In this document: positions 34,903 to 45,775 of the stretch, piece by piece
Numbering within the stretch: the stretch's first letter is position 1
How the letters are laid out: every line of letters starts with the position of its first letter
NCBI RefSeq assembly: GCF_937616625.2
Contig: NC_065570.1
Coordinates: 41,175,665-41,239,664 of the forward strand
Length of the DNA: 64,000 nt
DNA from: Mercurialis annua
Taxonomy: Eukaryota > Streptophyta > Magnoliopsida > Malpighiales > Euphorbiaceae
Direction of reading: 5' to 3'
Program-made: the position numbers and the translations under genes
Notes under the pieces: generated by a model
Seen by the model: only the letters and a program-made list of their open reading frames with translations
Databases searched by the model: none
What the model was told of the DNA's origin: nothing

Positions 34903-35751
34903 CTAAACATTACCTAACGATGATCGCGAAGACGGAAACGCCTCACGAATCATCGGGCCTTTACCTCGCCCTCCGCGGAATTTCAGTTTTCCCTTATCCT
35001 TTCCCCCTCGCGGAACAAAATAGGGGTTGTAGTGCCTCGCGGGTTCAGAGTTTCCTACCCTAGGAAATGTAGCAGTAGGTTCTTCAGGTTTGGTGTAATA
35101 GTACGGCTGGAGGGGTATGCCGTTCCTCCTCAACTTACTTTCTATCTGCTTCGCACGCCCGGCCAGATATGCTACAGAATCGGACTTTACCGCCATGAGT
35201 TCCTCGAACTCCGGCCCTAAACCTTTGACGTACCTACTCGCAACTTCCTCACCATCACGAACTAACTCAGGTACTTCTTCGCATAAACGCATAAACTCAA
35301 CAGTATATGCCTCCACATTCAAATCTTCCCTAGTATACTTGTCCATATAATCCCTCAGCCTATCCAAACTTTGGTTCTCTTGCACCTCCCACTCGCTCAC
35401 GTATTCCAATGACTGATTCGGCGAATGTCTTATTTGCTGTTGAACCTTCCTTAGATGGTCCACCTCAGCTAAGAACTCTTTTACCTTAAATCCCAAATAA
35501 GCTGATGTAGCAGTCGACTCAGACACAGAGCTATGGCTATTTCCAGTATTGTTTATGTCTTCATTCAACATTCTCTCTAACTCCTCTACTCCAATAGCAT
35601 CCTCCCATATGTCCATATCACATGCTGATGTTGAGTCAACAACCTCTATGGGAACAGATGTATCAGGTATAACATGCAAACCTGGTACATTATGTTGATC
35701 AGACCCCACATGCGTATGAGCTCTACTAGGCCCAGACATACTGAAACACAT
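34903..35751 (-). CDS. gag: Gag-like protein of element B (intact)
   Basis: The ORF is uninterrupted over 282 codons; the likely start is Met-5 (35737-35739), giving MSGPSRAHTHVGSDQHNVPG. It has an acidic N-region (DIWEDAIGVEELERMLNED), a helical middle (KVKEFLAEVDHLRKVQQQIR) and a block alignable with chromovirus Gag: YTVEFMRLCEEVPELV, RYVKGLGPEFEELM and AGRAKQIESKL correspond to TEFTRVSRFAPDL, RFVKGLGAEF and SARQMEVSL in element A. A basic Gly/Lys/Arg-rich tail (PRGGKDKGKLKFRGGRGKGP) is present but there is no CCHC knuckle and no N-terminal KDWF capsid part. It would be a particle or RNA-binding partner for co-packaging. An open frame beside broken elements A and C suggests recent activity or constraint. 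Confidence 0.8.
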   Translation of the reverse strand: MCFSMSGPSRAHTHVGSDQHNVPGLHVIPDTSVPIEVVDSTSACDMDIWEDAIGVEELERMLNEDINNTGNSHSSVSESTATSAYLGFKVKEFLAEVDHLRKVQQQIRHSPNQSLEYVSEWEVQENQSLDRLRDYMDKYTREDLNVEAYTVEFMRLCEEVPELVRDGEEVASRYVKGLGPEFEELMAVKSDSVAYLAGRAKQIESKLRRNGIPLQPYYYTKPEEPTATFPRVGNSEPARHYNPYFVPRGGKDKGKLKFRGGRGKGPMIREAFPSSRSSLGNV

Positions 35752-36271
35752 GAATTTTCAGCATAAGTACCGTATGTAATAGTTATAGAAAAATCACATT
35801 TTCATATAACAGGTATCAACTATTAAACCTATATAAGCAAAACACATAACAATCAAACACTATTCAGAGAAAATCTAACTATTTTCTCGAACAAAAATTC
35901 AGAGAAAATCTTCGCTTTGTCCTGTGTTCTAATAGAACCATTCTCCTCGAATAATGGTCATCTGTTCCGACCATTCCACTTCATGATTGTAACATGTTTC
36001 CAACTTTCGGAACATCTCACATGTTCCATCAGTTGTAACGTGTCTCGAACACAAGAACAACTCATATGTTCCTGATCAAAACATCAATACATACTACACA
36101 AATGTATAGTTGCTATCTATAGCTGAATGTATTCAATAATTGACAACTGATCAAGACATGACTCGAATCCTATGTTGCTGCAATAGTTCACTAGGAATTC
36201 TTATAACTTCTAGTACCTCTACTTAACATATATCAGCAACAATACTTCGGACATTCAAGTCCTAAAACATT

Positions 36272-36283
36272 GCTCTGATACCA
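36272..36283 (-). other. Primer-binding site of element B (initiator Met tRNA)
   Basis: The minus strand carries canonical TGGTATCAGAGC, 4 bp inside the 5' LTR. Confidence 0.93.
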
Positions 36284-37588
36284 CACTTGTCACGACCCGA
36301 TTTTCCCCTCGAAACTCGAGCCAAGACCGGCGCTAGGGAATGGGAATGGTTGTTCCGAAACCCGTAGCAAGCCTAAAACCTCTATAAATTTTTCGCCTCC
36401 TATAAATCTAGATCGAACATCGTGTACAACCCGTTTTCAGAAAAAACCGTTAAAACATTTTTCCGTTTAATGTGGAAAACACATTCTGAAAATATTCATA
36501 TAAGCGAAATCGCGTTTTCAGAAATGCTGGTTGAATAACCCTAGTTATTCTGACCCACGCGCATTTCTGAAAACCGACCCGTTTTCAGAAAACACCGTTA
36601 AAACATTTTTCCGTTTAACGTGGAAAACACATTCTGAAAATATTTATATAAGCGAAATCGCGTTTTCAGAAATGCTGGTTGAATAACCCTAGTTATTCTG
36701 ACCCACGCACATTTCTGAAAACCGATACGGTGGTACAGGGACTTGGCTCACGTGCCTTGCCTTGCAGGCAGCCCTGTCTTAAACCGCGCACCCGAACAAT
36801 ATGTTTAATAAAATATATCGAACACTTTCCTTTTTAAAGCGTTATATCAAACATATTAAAAACATGCACAGCAGGCACACTAACGTAAGGCCAGCTAAAC
36901 TATACACAGTGTTTTTGCAGACCAAAGACACGAAGCTTAGCCCACCCGTAGGGGACACCATAAAACACCATATGCCTATTAAGTAGCCACTTATTAGAGC
37001 TAGACAAAGTCAGGTTCCTATCAGAGTATATAGACAGAGGAACCATGACATGGCCACAGGCATATCAAACCTACATACACTATTGCAGCATCTAAGAGTT
37101 TAAAGTGTTATTTACATAACATCAGAATAAGCTTCCCTGATGGAAAAAGGTGGAAGCTCGACCAAACCCGGTAGCTAGGTACCTGAAAATGATAAACAAC
37201 AACGGGGTCAGAAATATAAATATTTCTGAGTGAGTAGATAGGTTTACAGTTAAATACCAAAATCGCATATAGACAAAATATCGGTATATAAAAATATTAC
37301 CAGTCTTCGATCCAAATGAAACCCCAGTCATGTTACGTTATAGTGCTATCATATATATAATGCATATGCACCACTCTTGTTTAATACAGGATGAGCTGTA
37401 TACATATGTATCACAGCCATCTTGACTCTGTATAGGGTTGCTGGGCCGGAACTTAAATCACTGCCACCTCAGGACTACCCATTAGGTTTAAGCAGCTTAG
37501 CAAGCATCTGGCATAAAACCTAATCTCAGTATGTATGCTTATAATATTTACCTCTCATCTAGTTCATTAACACTGGTGATCACACAGT

Positions 37589-37607
37589 CCTATTGTTGCC
37601 CAATAGA
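37589..37607 (-). other. Conserved LTR RNA hairpin (element B, 5' LTR)
   Basis: Same as the 3' LTR copy: UCUAUUG / GGCAA / CAAUAGG. Confidence 0.65.
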
Positions 37608-38367
37608 TAGCTCGTTTCAGTGGATCTTCCTTGGCTAAGTTTCATACTTAGTGTGATTTATGTATTTAAAAACAATTGAATACTAATATTCAAAAGTAAA
37701 CAAATGAACTCACAAACACCGCTAGGTCTGGAGCTTAATCCTGTGGTTGTGGTCAGACTGCTGGCTAGCTGGTCGGACTAAATACACAAAGCAAACAGGA
37801 TAAAACACATTAATATATGTTTCCTATAAAATTTCTAGGTCCTTAAACCCAGATCTAGGTCAAACATATAATCATATAAACACGTAATATTTATGGTCTC
37901 TTTTCTTTAAAAACCATATTATAAATTCTCGTTTTGAGAAAACGTATAAACTTCTCTCTAGAAGTTATTTTAAGTATCACAATACCTAAAGAAAACCATT
38001 TATAGTATAGACCAAATTGTCAAAACAATTCTCGGTCATATACTAAGTATTTAGCAAAACTGATTGCTAAATCTTTGAAACCGTTTAAACGTTGACTTTA
38101 ACTCTTTTAAAGTCCATTATAAACGTTTAACTTTACTTTTAAAATCTCCTTCTAAAAGTCTTTAGGTTTAGGTTATAAAACCTTTTCAGATTCTTCTATC
38201 ACAAGTTATCATTTTAAAATATCTAACTTTAATTAGAAACATTTATTAAAAAATGTTTTAGGTTCGGTTGGAAAACACCTTTATTAGGCGAAAGCACGTC
38301 GGAATCGCCCCCAGAAAGTCCCCCGAAAAGCCCGAAAGAAACGAACCCCGACAACCCGTCGGGGTTG

Positions 38368-38447
38368 CTGTGCGCCCGCACAGCAGTACTGTGCGGTCAC
38401 ACAGTACAAACTGTGCGGTCGCACAGCTTGGCTGTGCGGTCGCACAG
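38368..38447. repeat. CTGTGCG palindrome array (B, 5' LTR)
   Basis: Four units: spacer CC once, GT three times, one with a CACACAG arm. Two fewer units than in the 3' LTR. Confidence 0.88.
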
Positions 38448-38801
38448 CCCCGGAAATGAATTTCCATGACCCCCGTCCTGCTTAAAACGTCCAAAAACAC
38501 TATTCTAACGCCCACAATCACGTATACACAATCCAAAATTAATACGGACGTTTAAAACGATAATTCGATACGGTAACCGTTTATAAACGAGTTTATATTC
38601 GAAATAAATCGAAATAAACGTTTAATACGGATATAATACCTCGATTACGTGATTAATCGTTGAAAAATGGAGTTAGAATCAAGAAATCGTCGAAATAGGT
38701 CGAAACCTAATTCCCGCCGCACGTACAGAGCCTTCTGCTCTTATTTCCTTTTCAAAAGGAAAGAAAAATGGCCTCTGAGCCTAAAATTTGTTAATCTAAT
38801 G

Positions 38802-38802
<1 letters not shown>

Positions 38803-38865
<63 letters not shown>
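38803..38865 (-). promoter_or_regulatory. (TA)n tract at the promoter position of element B
   Basis: A 63-bp TA run lies at the expected TATA position of the 5' LTR. It is 18 bp longer than in the other LTR, so the tract has changed length since insertion. Confidence 0.5.
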
Positions 38866-38867
<2 letters not shown>

Positions 38868-39282
38868 GGTTAAAGTGCCATTTAGTACTAGCTCAATCAT
38901 GCACTTTAAACCAACTTCTAAACTAGTCGTCCGTAGCCTAAACGGAAACAACTTCTAAATTTCGTGAAAATTTTACCAAAAATCAAATAAATTATACGAT
39001 AACCTTTTTTAAAATATTTCGCGAATATTAGCACCAAAAATATTCGTTAGGGACTTATGAATTATTCTGCACTCAATTCATAAATCCATATTATTTTCGT
39101 TAACTATATAACTAATCAAATTTAAATTCTAAAAACTTAAATTTGTAATCCTATAGCCATAATAAAAATTTAGGGACACTTGTAAATTAAATTTATCTTT
39201 AAATTTAATTTACCTACTCCCGTCTAATAAAATATTAGACACGTGGCTATATTTTAAATCCTTAAATTTCCGGGTTATTACA

Positions 39283-39349
39283 AAATCATTCTAACCCATT
39301 TGCTCCTTTTTAGATTGAAGGAGCAGTGGAAGCCACACCAAAACCATTA
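39283..39349 (+). repeat. 5' LTR of element E, right piece
   Basis: Starts with the duplicated AAATC, continues the LTR interrupted at 29314, and ends just before TTTGGCGTCGTCTGTGGGAA, the hallmark start of Tat-lineage internal regions. Confidence 0.65.
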
Positions 39350-40934
39350 TTTGGCGTCGTCTGTGGGAACGAGTATTTATTTCAGAATATAACATTTAGT
39401 TTTGTTCTCTCAAAAAAAAAACATTTAGTTTTGGTTTCTGTGGCCGCATATGAAAGACCTGGAAGAGCCACCTCCACCAGGGGTGATCTGTGTGCCAGAG
39501 ACACGACAAGTGAGCAACGGGTAGATTCCTCCACCAATCTCTGCAGGAGGAGGAATTATCTAAGTGTTAACTGAAACCAACCATGTACTATCAGCAAACG
39601 GAGGAGGACCTTATGATATTGCACCACCACCAAATCCGAAGAGAAGTGATGGAGGACTTCCTCTCCCCAGACAACCCCACCATGGGGATATTATACACCA
39701 AGATACCAAACATTGATGCCGTATCAACAGACAGGAGAAGGATGGCCTAATGGTTGTTATCAGTGGAGTAACTAGGGCTATAGGGGTTACCCAAGACCCC
39801 TTCAACCTGTACCTTTCCCTTCGCTAGATATAAAAGGAACGAGCGTCTCTATTCCTCAGGTGCCCTCAAATGTACCACCTGGAACACAGTTCCCTCCTCT
39901 CTACCATGAAGCTGCGATGAAGGGCATCCGTAATTTCCAGGATCAACTAATCGGATAGGCCAGGAATCAGCCACGCAGGAAAAGCGCAGACCCAGGTCCC
40001 CGAAAGAGATCACAGATCCCGTCAAAGGTGTAGAAAAAGACCATTCCCCACAAAGAGGGGACGAAAAACCACTCAAGAGGGAGCACTCGGAGCATATATT
40101 GTAGAGTAAGGAAGATGTACCAAACAAAGATCTCATGAAAACGCTATTAGAAAGGAGGTTAGCCTCACTAGATTAGAAGAATGAGATTCCCAAAACGAAC
40201 CCTATCCACATAGATGAAGTAACCTCAAAAGGTCCTCAAGAGAAAGACTCATGTCGCAGACCCAGACCTCCAGAAAGAGAATCAGAAAGTCACGTCTGCG
40301 ACAAAAGGAACGAAAAAGAAGAGAGAGACGCACCAGAAAATCTAGGATGCATTTAAACAATACAAAGCTCAAGGAAAACCTGACGAAGAGGATGAAGACT
40401 CCCCTTTGAAAACTGAAATACAGTTGGTAAGATTTCCCTCATGTTTCAAATTACCAATGTTTGATTCTTTTGATGGTACAGGAGATCCGAAAAGCCATAT
40501 CTCGTAATTCAAAACAATAATGCTGCTGCAAGATGTCACAAACCCTATGCTGTGTCGTGTGTTCGCTGCGACATTGAAAGGATCCGCTCATAAGTGGTAC
40601 TCCTACCTCAAACCGGGATCTACATCGTCCCCAGGCCTAGCATTAACATTTAAGTCAAGGTTCAGGACAAACATCCCTATGCAGAAAAGCTCAAGTGATT
40701 TGAGGAAGTGAAAACAAGGTGAACAAGAAACCCTAAAAAGATTTGTCGAAAGATGCAACAAAGAGGCCGTCCAAATCAAAAATTTAAACCACGACACAAC
40801 AATAGAAGCAATGAAGGTCACCACCAGATTTGAGGAACTCCGAGACAAGATCCTGATGAAAAAGCTAATCACCTTTATAGATTTGATGTTGATCGCCTAT
40901 AAATACGTAGAACTAGATGAAGCCAGAAGGACTC
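39350..40934 (+). pseudogene. gag: Tat-like element E gag remnant
   Basis: The internal region opens with TTTGGCGTCGTCTGTGGGAA. A degenerate leader and gag follow. The recognisable core is at about 40430-40920: FDSFDGTGDPKSHI, LLQDVTNPMLCRVFAATLKG, AHKWYSYLKPGS and, in the next open piece, ETLKRFVERCNKEAVQIKNL. FDGTGDPKSH and WYSYLKPGS are typical of Tat/Athila-type Gag. Several in-frame stops (for example before FKTIMLLQ and after SSSDLRK) and no downstream protease or pol show a dead fragment. It is cut by the LTR-like sequence beginning at 40935. Confidence 0.8.
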
Positions 40935-41958
40935 TGTCACACCCGTACTCTAGTATTATATTTTGCATTCATTAAACACTTATTATCATTCATTAAAATG
41001 ATAGAGTCCATTTAGGATGTTAATTGAATAGTTTTAGAATTGATAGGACTTAATTGAAATGAAAGCTCGTCGGTAAACTAAGTGATTTTGTTTATTGAAA
41101 TGAACTGAAACTTTGAGGGTTAAATGAAACTTATAGAATTACTAAAGGACCAAAGGGAACATGATTTATTCTTTATACACCATATGTTACAATTATCGAT
41201 TTTGTCTTATATAAAACAAGTTTTATGTATAAGTTAAAAGGAACCTCTTTATTGATATTTATCATGAAACCTAAAAAAACCTAAGAGAGAAAATTCGAAT
41301 TCTTCCTAGACCTAACTTCATTTCAGAATCTAAAGTTCAGTTGTCCATGTTTTAAGGCTTTAGGAAGAGTGGAAAATCTAGTTGGCAAGTTTCTTTATCT
41401 ATTTGTGTCTTTGAGTTGAAGTATATCACTTTGTACTTTATCTGTTTTGTTGCAGCAATTTAATATTTTGTAATTTGATCATAAGTCAAGTTATATAACT
41501 AAAAATCAAGTAATTATTAATTTCACGGAAACTTTAGAGTGTCTCCTACAACTTTTGTTCTTTGAGTGTGATCTGATTCTGTCTTTTGGATACCTAAAAT
41601 TACCGTAACATTTTATTGCTTCAACTGTGAAAACAATTTGGCATCACCTCACTAAAACTGGTATAGCTCATTGCTTAGATATTGAAATGATGAAATTATT
41701 TTTTATTTGGGTTCTAGACTCAAAGGTCTAAAGATTAACCGAAGGGTTTGTTAGAATTATATCTATTCTATTCACATGACATGTTTGATTAGAGTCTTAA
41801 TGTTCTGCCTACTAAGGCAAATTTTTTTCCAAGTTCATAATCATGCATAAATCATATAGAAATACATTTGTAAGATCTAAATTTAGGTCAAATCAGTATT
41901 AGATATGTGTATAAGTTTATGTATGGGTTGTGATGATATGCACATGTGAAATATTATA
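40935..41958 (+). repeat. LTR-like fragment, unassigned family
   Basis: Starts TGTCACACCCGTACTC right after gag E. It has a TATA-like 'cttatataaaac' (41208-41219) followed by a leader-like 'cctaagagagaaaattcg', consistent with the 5' part of a plus-oriented LTR. The end is not defined because a MULE interrupts at 41959 and different LTR sequence follows it. Confidence 0.45.
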
Positions 41959-43625
41959 GGCTTAATACATCTGCGTGTCCCTGCACTTTTCTGTTTTTGC
42001 ATATACGGTCCCTGCACTAAAGTACCCCATTATTAAATCCCTGCACTTTAACTTCCATCATCCCAAGGTCCCTCTGTTAAGGTTCTGTTAGCGCGTGCAG
42101 TACACGAGCCGTTAATGAGACTAGTATTCAATTTTGTAGTTTGATATGTACAAATAAGGTCCCTGCACTTTTAATTTATACAAATAAGGTCCCTACACTT
42201 TAATTTTATGTAAACAAAGTCCTTGTAATTGTTTTCATATAAAAATTTATTTTAGTATATATATTTTAAAACAAATATAATTTTTAATTAATAAAATAAG
42301 ATGTTAATGCAATTTTATTAACTTTTTATAATGTTTAAGTTAACATTAATTTTTTTTTAAAATTAATAAAAATATTATTATTTTTTATTTTTTATTAGAA
42401 ATGGAAGCATTCAGCTTTGTTTTGTAAGTTTATATAACACACTCAAATTCAAAATTGACATATATGAGGATCGACGTATGTTTACTTTTTTTTTTTGAGA
42501 ATACGTCTGTTTACTTCTGTAAGTGAGATGTTGTTATATATTATTTAAAAAAATTCATTGGCATAAAATATTATTTTAATAATTAATAAATAATATTAGA
42601 ATTATTTTTATTTATGTTAGTTAATATTTACTTTTAAAAAATAAAAAATCTAGTTCACTTTTATTTTTTAATATAATTAAAGAATTAGTTAATTTTATTT
42701 TTTATTTAAAGTTAAGTAATTTATAATTTAAAGATTTAATAAAATTATATTAACGATCATTTTATCAAAATAATATGATTTAAGTATTAGAGTACATTTC
42801 GTGAATGAGGCCCTTACTCAAGAAATATTCAACATTAGTTTAAAAAAAAATTAAAGGTAACATAAAAAATATTAAGAAATTAGAAATTCATTCAGAATTC
42901 CGCTTAATATGTCTTCTTTAAAAATGGAAGTAGATAGCTCGAACTTGTAAGTTTATATAACATACTCAACTTCAAAATTGACATATATCAAGATCAACGT
43001 CCGTTTACACCTCTAAGTGCGATGTTATCATATTATTTAAAAAATAAAATTTACCGGTATAGAAGTATTATTTTAATTATTCAATAAAAAATATTAAAAT
43101 TCGTTTTATTTCTCTAAGTTAATGTTTATTTGTTAAAAAAAAATTAAATTCACTTTTATTTTCAACATAATAAAATAAATAAATAAATTATATTTTTTTT
43201 ATTTATAGATGAATAATAATACATTAAACATTCAGTAAGAATGAATGAAATTTTCAATAATATAATAGCTAAAAGATATAATTTTTGACATTATTATTAT
43301 TTAAATATATTAAATTCATACCCTTTAAAAAATATTAGTTTTAATATTTTATACTTAAATTTAATTTTATTAAACTAAAAATCAATGCATATTTATACAT
43401 AATCTCAACATTTAAAAGTGCAGGGACGTAACATTAAAAAATTAAAAGTGCAGGGATCTAAAATTAAGAAAACTGAAAGTGCGTTAACGGCGTCAACACT
43501 CGCCTTAATAGAGGGACCTGGGGATGATGGAAGTTAAAGTGCAGGGATTTAATGATGGATATTTTAGTGTAGGGACCTTATGTGCAAAAACAGAAAAGTG
43601 CAGGGACACGCAGATGTATTAAGCC
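41959..43625. mobile_element. Large non-autonomous MULE with about 125-bp inverted ends
   Basis: Ends starting GGCTTAATACATCTGCGTGT are inverted at 43606-43625, with about 90 percent similarity over roughly 125 bp (GTCCCTGCACTTTTCTG..., TTAAATCCCTGCACTTTAAC...). The interior is AT-rich with no transposase. It contains a direct repeat of about 150 bp (42410-42560 and 42915-43060, 'gtttatataaca.actcaa'). No 9-bp target duplication is visible. Confidence 0.8.
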
Positions 43626-43669
43626 TTGAAGAAATGAACTTGCTGTTCATTTTGAATGCTAATGAAATG

Positions 43670-44227
43670 ATATATATAGTAATGGCTAAAGTGCGTTTAG
43701 GAACTAGATCAATCATGCACTTTAAACCAACTTCTAAACTAGTCGTCCGTAGCCTAAATGGAAACGATTTCCAAATTTCATGAAAATTTTACCAAAAATT
43801 AAATAAAATATAACAAGAATAAATATATAATTTTTATTCCCATCCGACTTATATTTTATTCTTAATAAATCATTTTCTATTTATTTAGTCCGCATTGACT
43901 GCGCTTGATAAAATTTCTACTTCCAAATTTTATCAAATTTTCACGATAACCCTTTTAAAATATTTCACAAATATTAGCACCAAAAATATTCGCTAGGGAC
44001 TTATGAATTATATTGTACCCAATTCATAAATCCATATTGTCTTCGTTAACTATATAGTTAATCAAATTTAAATTCTAAAAATTTAAATTTACAATCCTAT
44101 AGCCATAATAAAAAGTTAGGGACACTTGTAAATTAAATATATCTTATAATTTAATTTACCTACTCCCGTCTAATAAAATATTAGACATGTAGCTATATTT
44201 TAACCCTTAAATTTCCGGGTTATTACA
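43670..44227 (-). repeat. Fragment of a B-family LTR
   Basis: It matches the end of LTR B (31520-32067) from a short TA run through 'gcactttaaaccaacttctaaactagtcgtccgtagc' (split here) to CCGGGTTATTACA. It retains the stretch deleted from the B 5' LTR. It starts at the TA tract, as if broken there. Confidence 0.8.
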
Positions 44228-45040
44228 AACATATTCACTCAATCAATTCAAATTGTACTACATGGTACTAAATTATTCTAATTACACTCCTCTCGTGTTG
44301 CTCGAAAATTTAGAGAGAAAGTAATTCGACTAAAAAAATAGTAATGTAAAATATGTGTAACTCTTCAAATGAAATCATACTAGTATATATAGATAAAAAT
44401 TATTAGTAACGGTAATAGTAATTAATGACATTAATAAGTAGTTATTACAGTAATAATCAATATTTTAACTTTAATAATAAATACTATAAGGATGGCGACC
44501 GAAATTAAGGGGACATTTTAATTGAATAAAAATCTTACGTGTGAACAATATAACATTCAAAAAAAATAAAAGTAGTGATAAGTGCTCGTCCAAACCATAC
44601 TTGACTAGCTAACCAATCAAACAGACAACGCATGTGTGTAGTGGTTCATTAGAATGTAACTCCTAACCCACTCAATAAATCAAATGCTTTTTGGAATTCA
44701 AACTCAAATTTCAAAAGTTCAACAATATAAATCATGGTTGTCAAACTTGAACAGAGTCGTTCGGTTTGACCAAAAAATTTAAAACCGGTCAAATCACCAG
44801 TTCGAGCTGCATTAACAACCATCTGATAAGAAACCGTTGTTTTCTTGTTAAACCGGTTAGGTAACCACTGATTTAGAATAATTCAACCGATAAATTCGAA
44901 TCCGATTCAACCAGATAATCAAGATACCTGCATTCAGAATGAATACTGCTGGCCCTACCTAAAACAATTTTTCTTTGAAAAAACATAAAAAATAAATAAA
45001 AGTATATAAAAGTATTTTATTTCAAATTTTAATAATCATG
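44228..45040. other. Intergenic DNA with a second CCGGTT-rich patch
   Basis: No gene is supported. 44750-44935 contains AACCGG, CCGGTT and GGTTTGACC motifs like those at 3912-4090. Confidence 0.4.
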
Positions 45041-45642
45041 TTTTTTTAGAGGAAAATAGGAGCTTTATTAACTTAAAGAGAAAGTTATAGGCTCACTGAC
45101 AGGATAAGGAACATATCCATCAAAACTACAATCTTTCACGAAGAACATACCCCATTTGGCCAAAGAATGAGCCACTTGGTTTATCGATCTAGGAATATAG
45201 TTGAAACTAACTTCAAAACCGGTAGAAGCTACAAGGAAGTCTTCGAAATAAACTACACTTGATCAGAAGCAATGAGCCTGTTGACAACAGATAAAGCGTC
45301 TGTCTCAAACAACACTTCGCTAACCCCCAAGCTACGAACCATATCAATACCCAGTCTTATAACAACAGCTTCGGCACTTTCAGCGTGAACAATCCCATGC
45401 AAGATCTTTATGCCTGAACGCACCATCTTGCCCGATGAGTCCTTGCAAATAGCAATTGCCTCTGACAATTTACACTCCACAGAAACGGCAGTATCCGTAT
45501 TTATATTCAAGATAAGCGAAGGCAGAGGCATCCAGACACTAGCAGCAGAAACTTGCCTTATACTCAGCTGGTCTCTTTCTTCAACTTTGTTCCTTTTCAA
45601 ACTAGAGATACAATGGAACAATCTAGGCAGAGAGACCCCCAT
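45041..45642 (-). pseudogene. LINE-derived RNase H tail (5'-truncated) or RNase H-like gene fragment
   Basis: The minus-strand ORF contains an RVT_3-type RNase H domain: SLILNINTDTAVSVE with catalytic Asp, AICKDSSGKMVRSG, AESAEAVVIRLGIDMVRSLG and VLFETDALSVVNRL. After a one-base frame slip near 45256 the reading continues into a NYIPRSINQVAHSLAKWG motif, the conserved end of this domain. It then stops near 45075 and ends at a short A tract (minus sense, 45041-45047), like a LINE 3' end. RT and endonuclease are absent. An ATG at 45640-45642 with a TATA-like ACTATAAATAC about 50 bp upstream leaves open a host gene fragment. Confidence 0.65.
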
Positions 45643-45775
45643 ATTATTCTTTGGTTTTTCCTCTTTTTTGCGTGTCGTTTTCTTCTTTCTTTCTCTTGTA
45701 TTTATAGTGCCATGTGGTAGTGCATTTATAACTGTCACGTCTTTCTGAGTTTTCCTCTTTTTTCGCACATCGTGC

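Larger units (their letters stand above)
29315..39282 (-). mobile_element. LTR retrotransposon B, gag-only non-autonomous, complete
   Basis: The 9968-bp element has a perfect 5-bp duplication AAATC (29310-29314 and 39283-39287). Its LTRs are 2753 and 2995 bp. A canonical initiator-Met primer site lies at 36272-36283 and a purine tract at 32068-32080. The 4.2-kb interior encodes one intact gag-like ORF (34903-35751) and no protease, RT, RNase H or integrase. The LTR 3' halves share modules with A and C. Long stretches of the two LTRs are practically identical (an accidental 69-codon ORF at 29744-29953 is repeated unchanged at 37122-37331), so insertion is recent. Such an element can move only with enzymes supplied in trans. 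Confidence 0.93.
36288..39282 (-). repeat. 5' LTR of element B
   Basis: The 2995-bp LTR has two full copies of the roughly 145-bp GTTTTCAGAAA-bounded repeat (36431-36722), an extra block (36723-37078) missing from the other LTR, both hairpins (37209-37228 and 37589-37607), a four-unit palindrome array (38368-38447) and a 63-bp (TA)n tract (38803-38865). It lacks about 135 bp near 38992 that are present in the other LTR. Confidence 0.93.
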
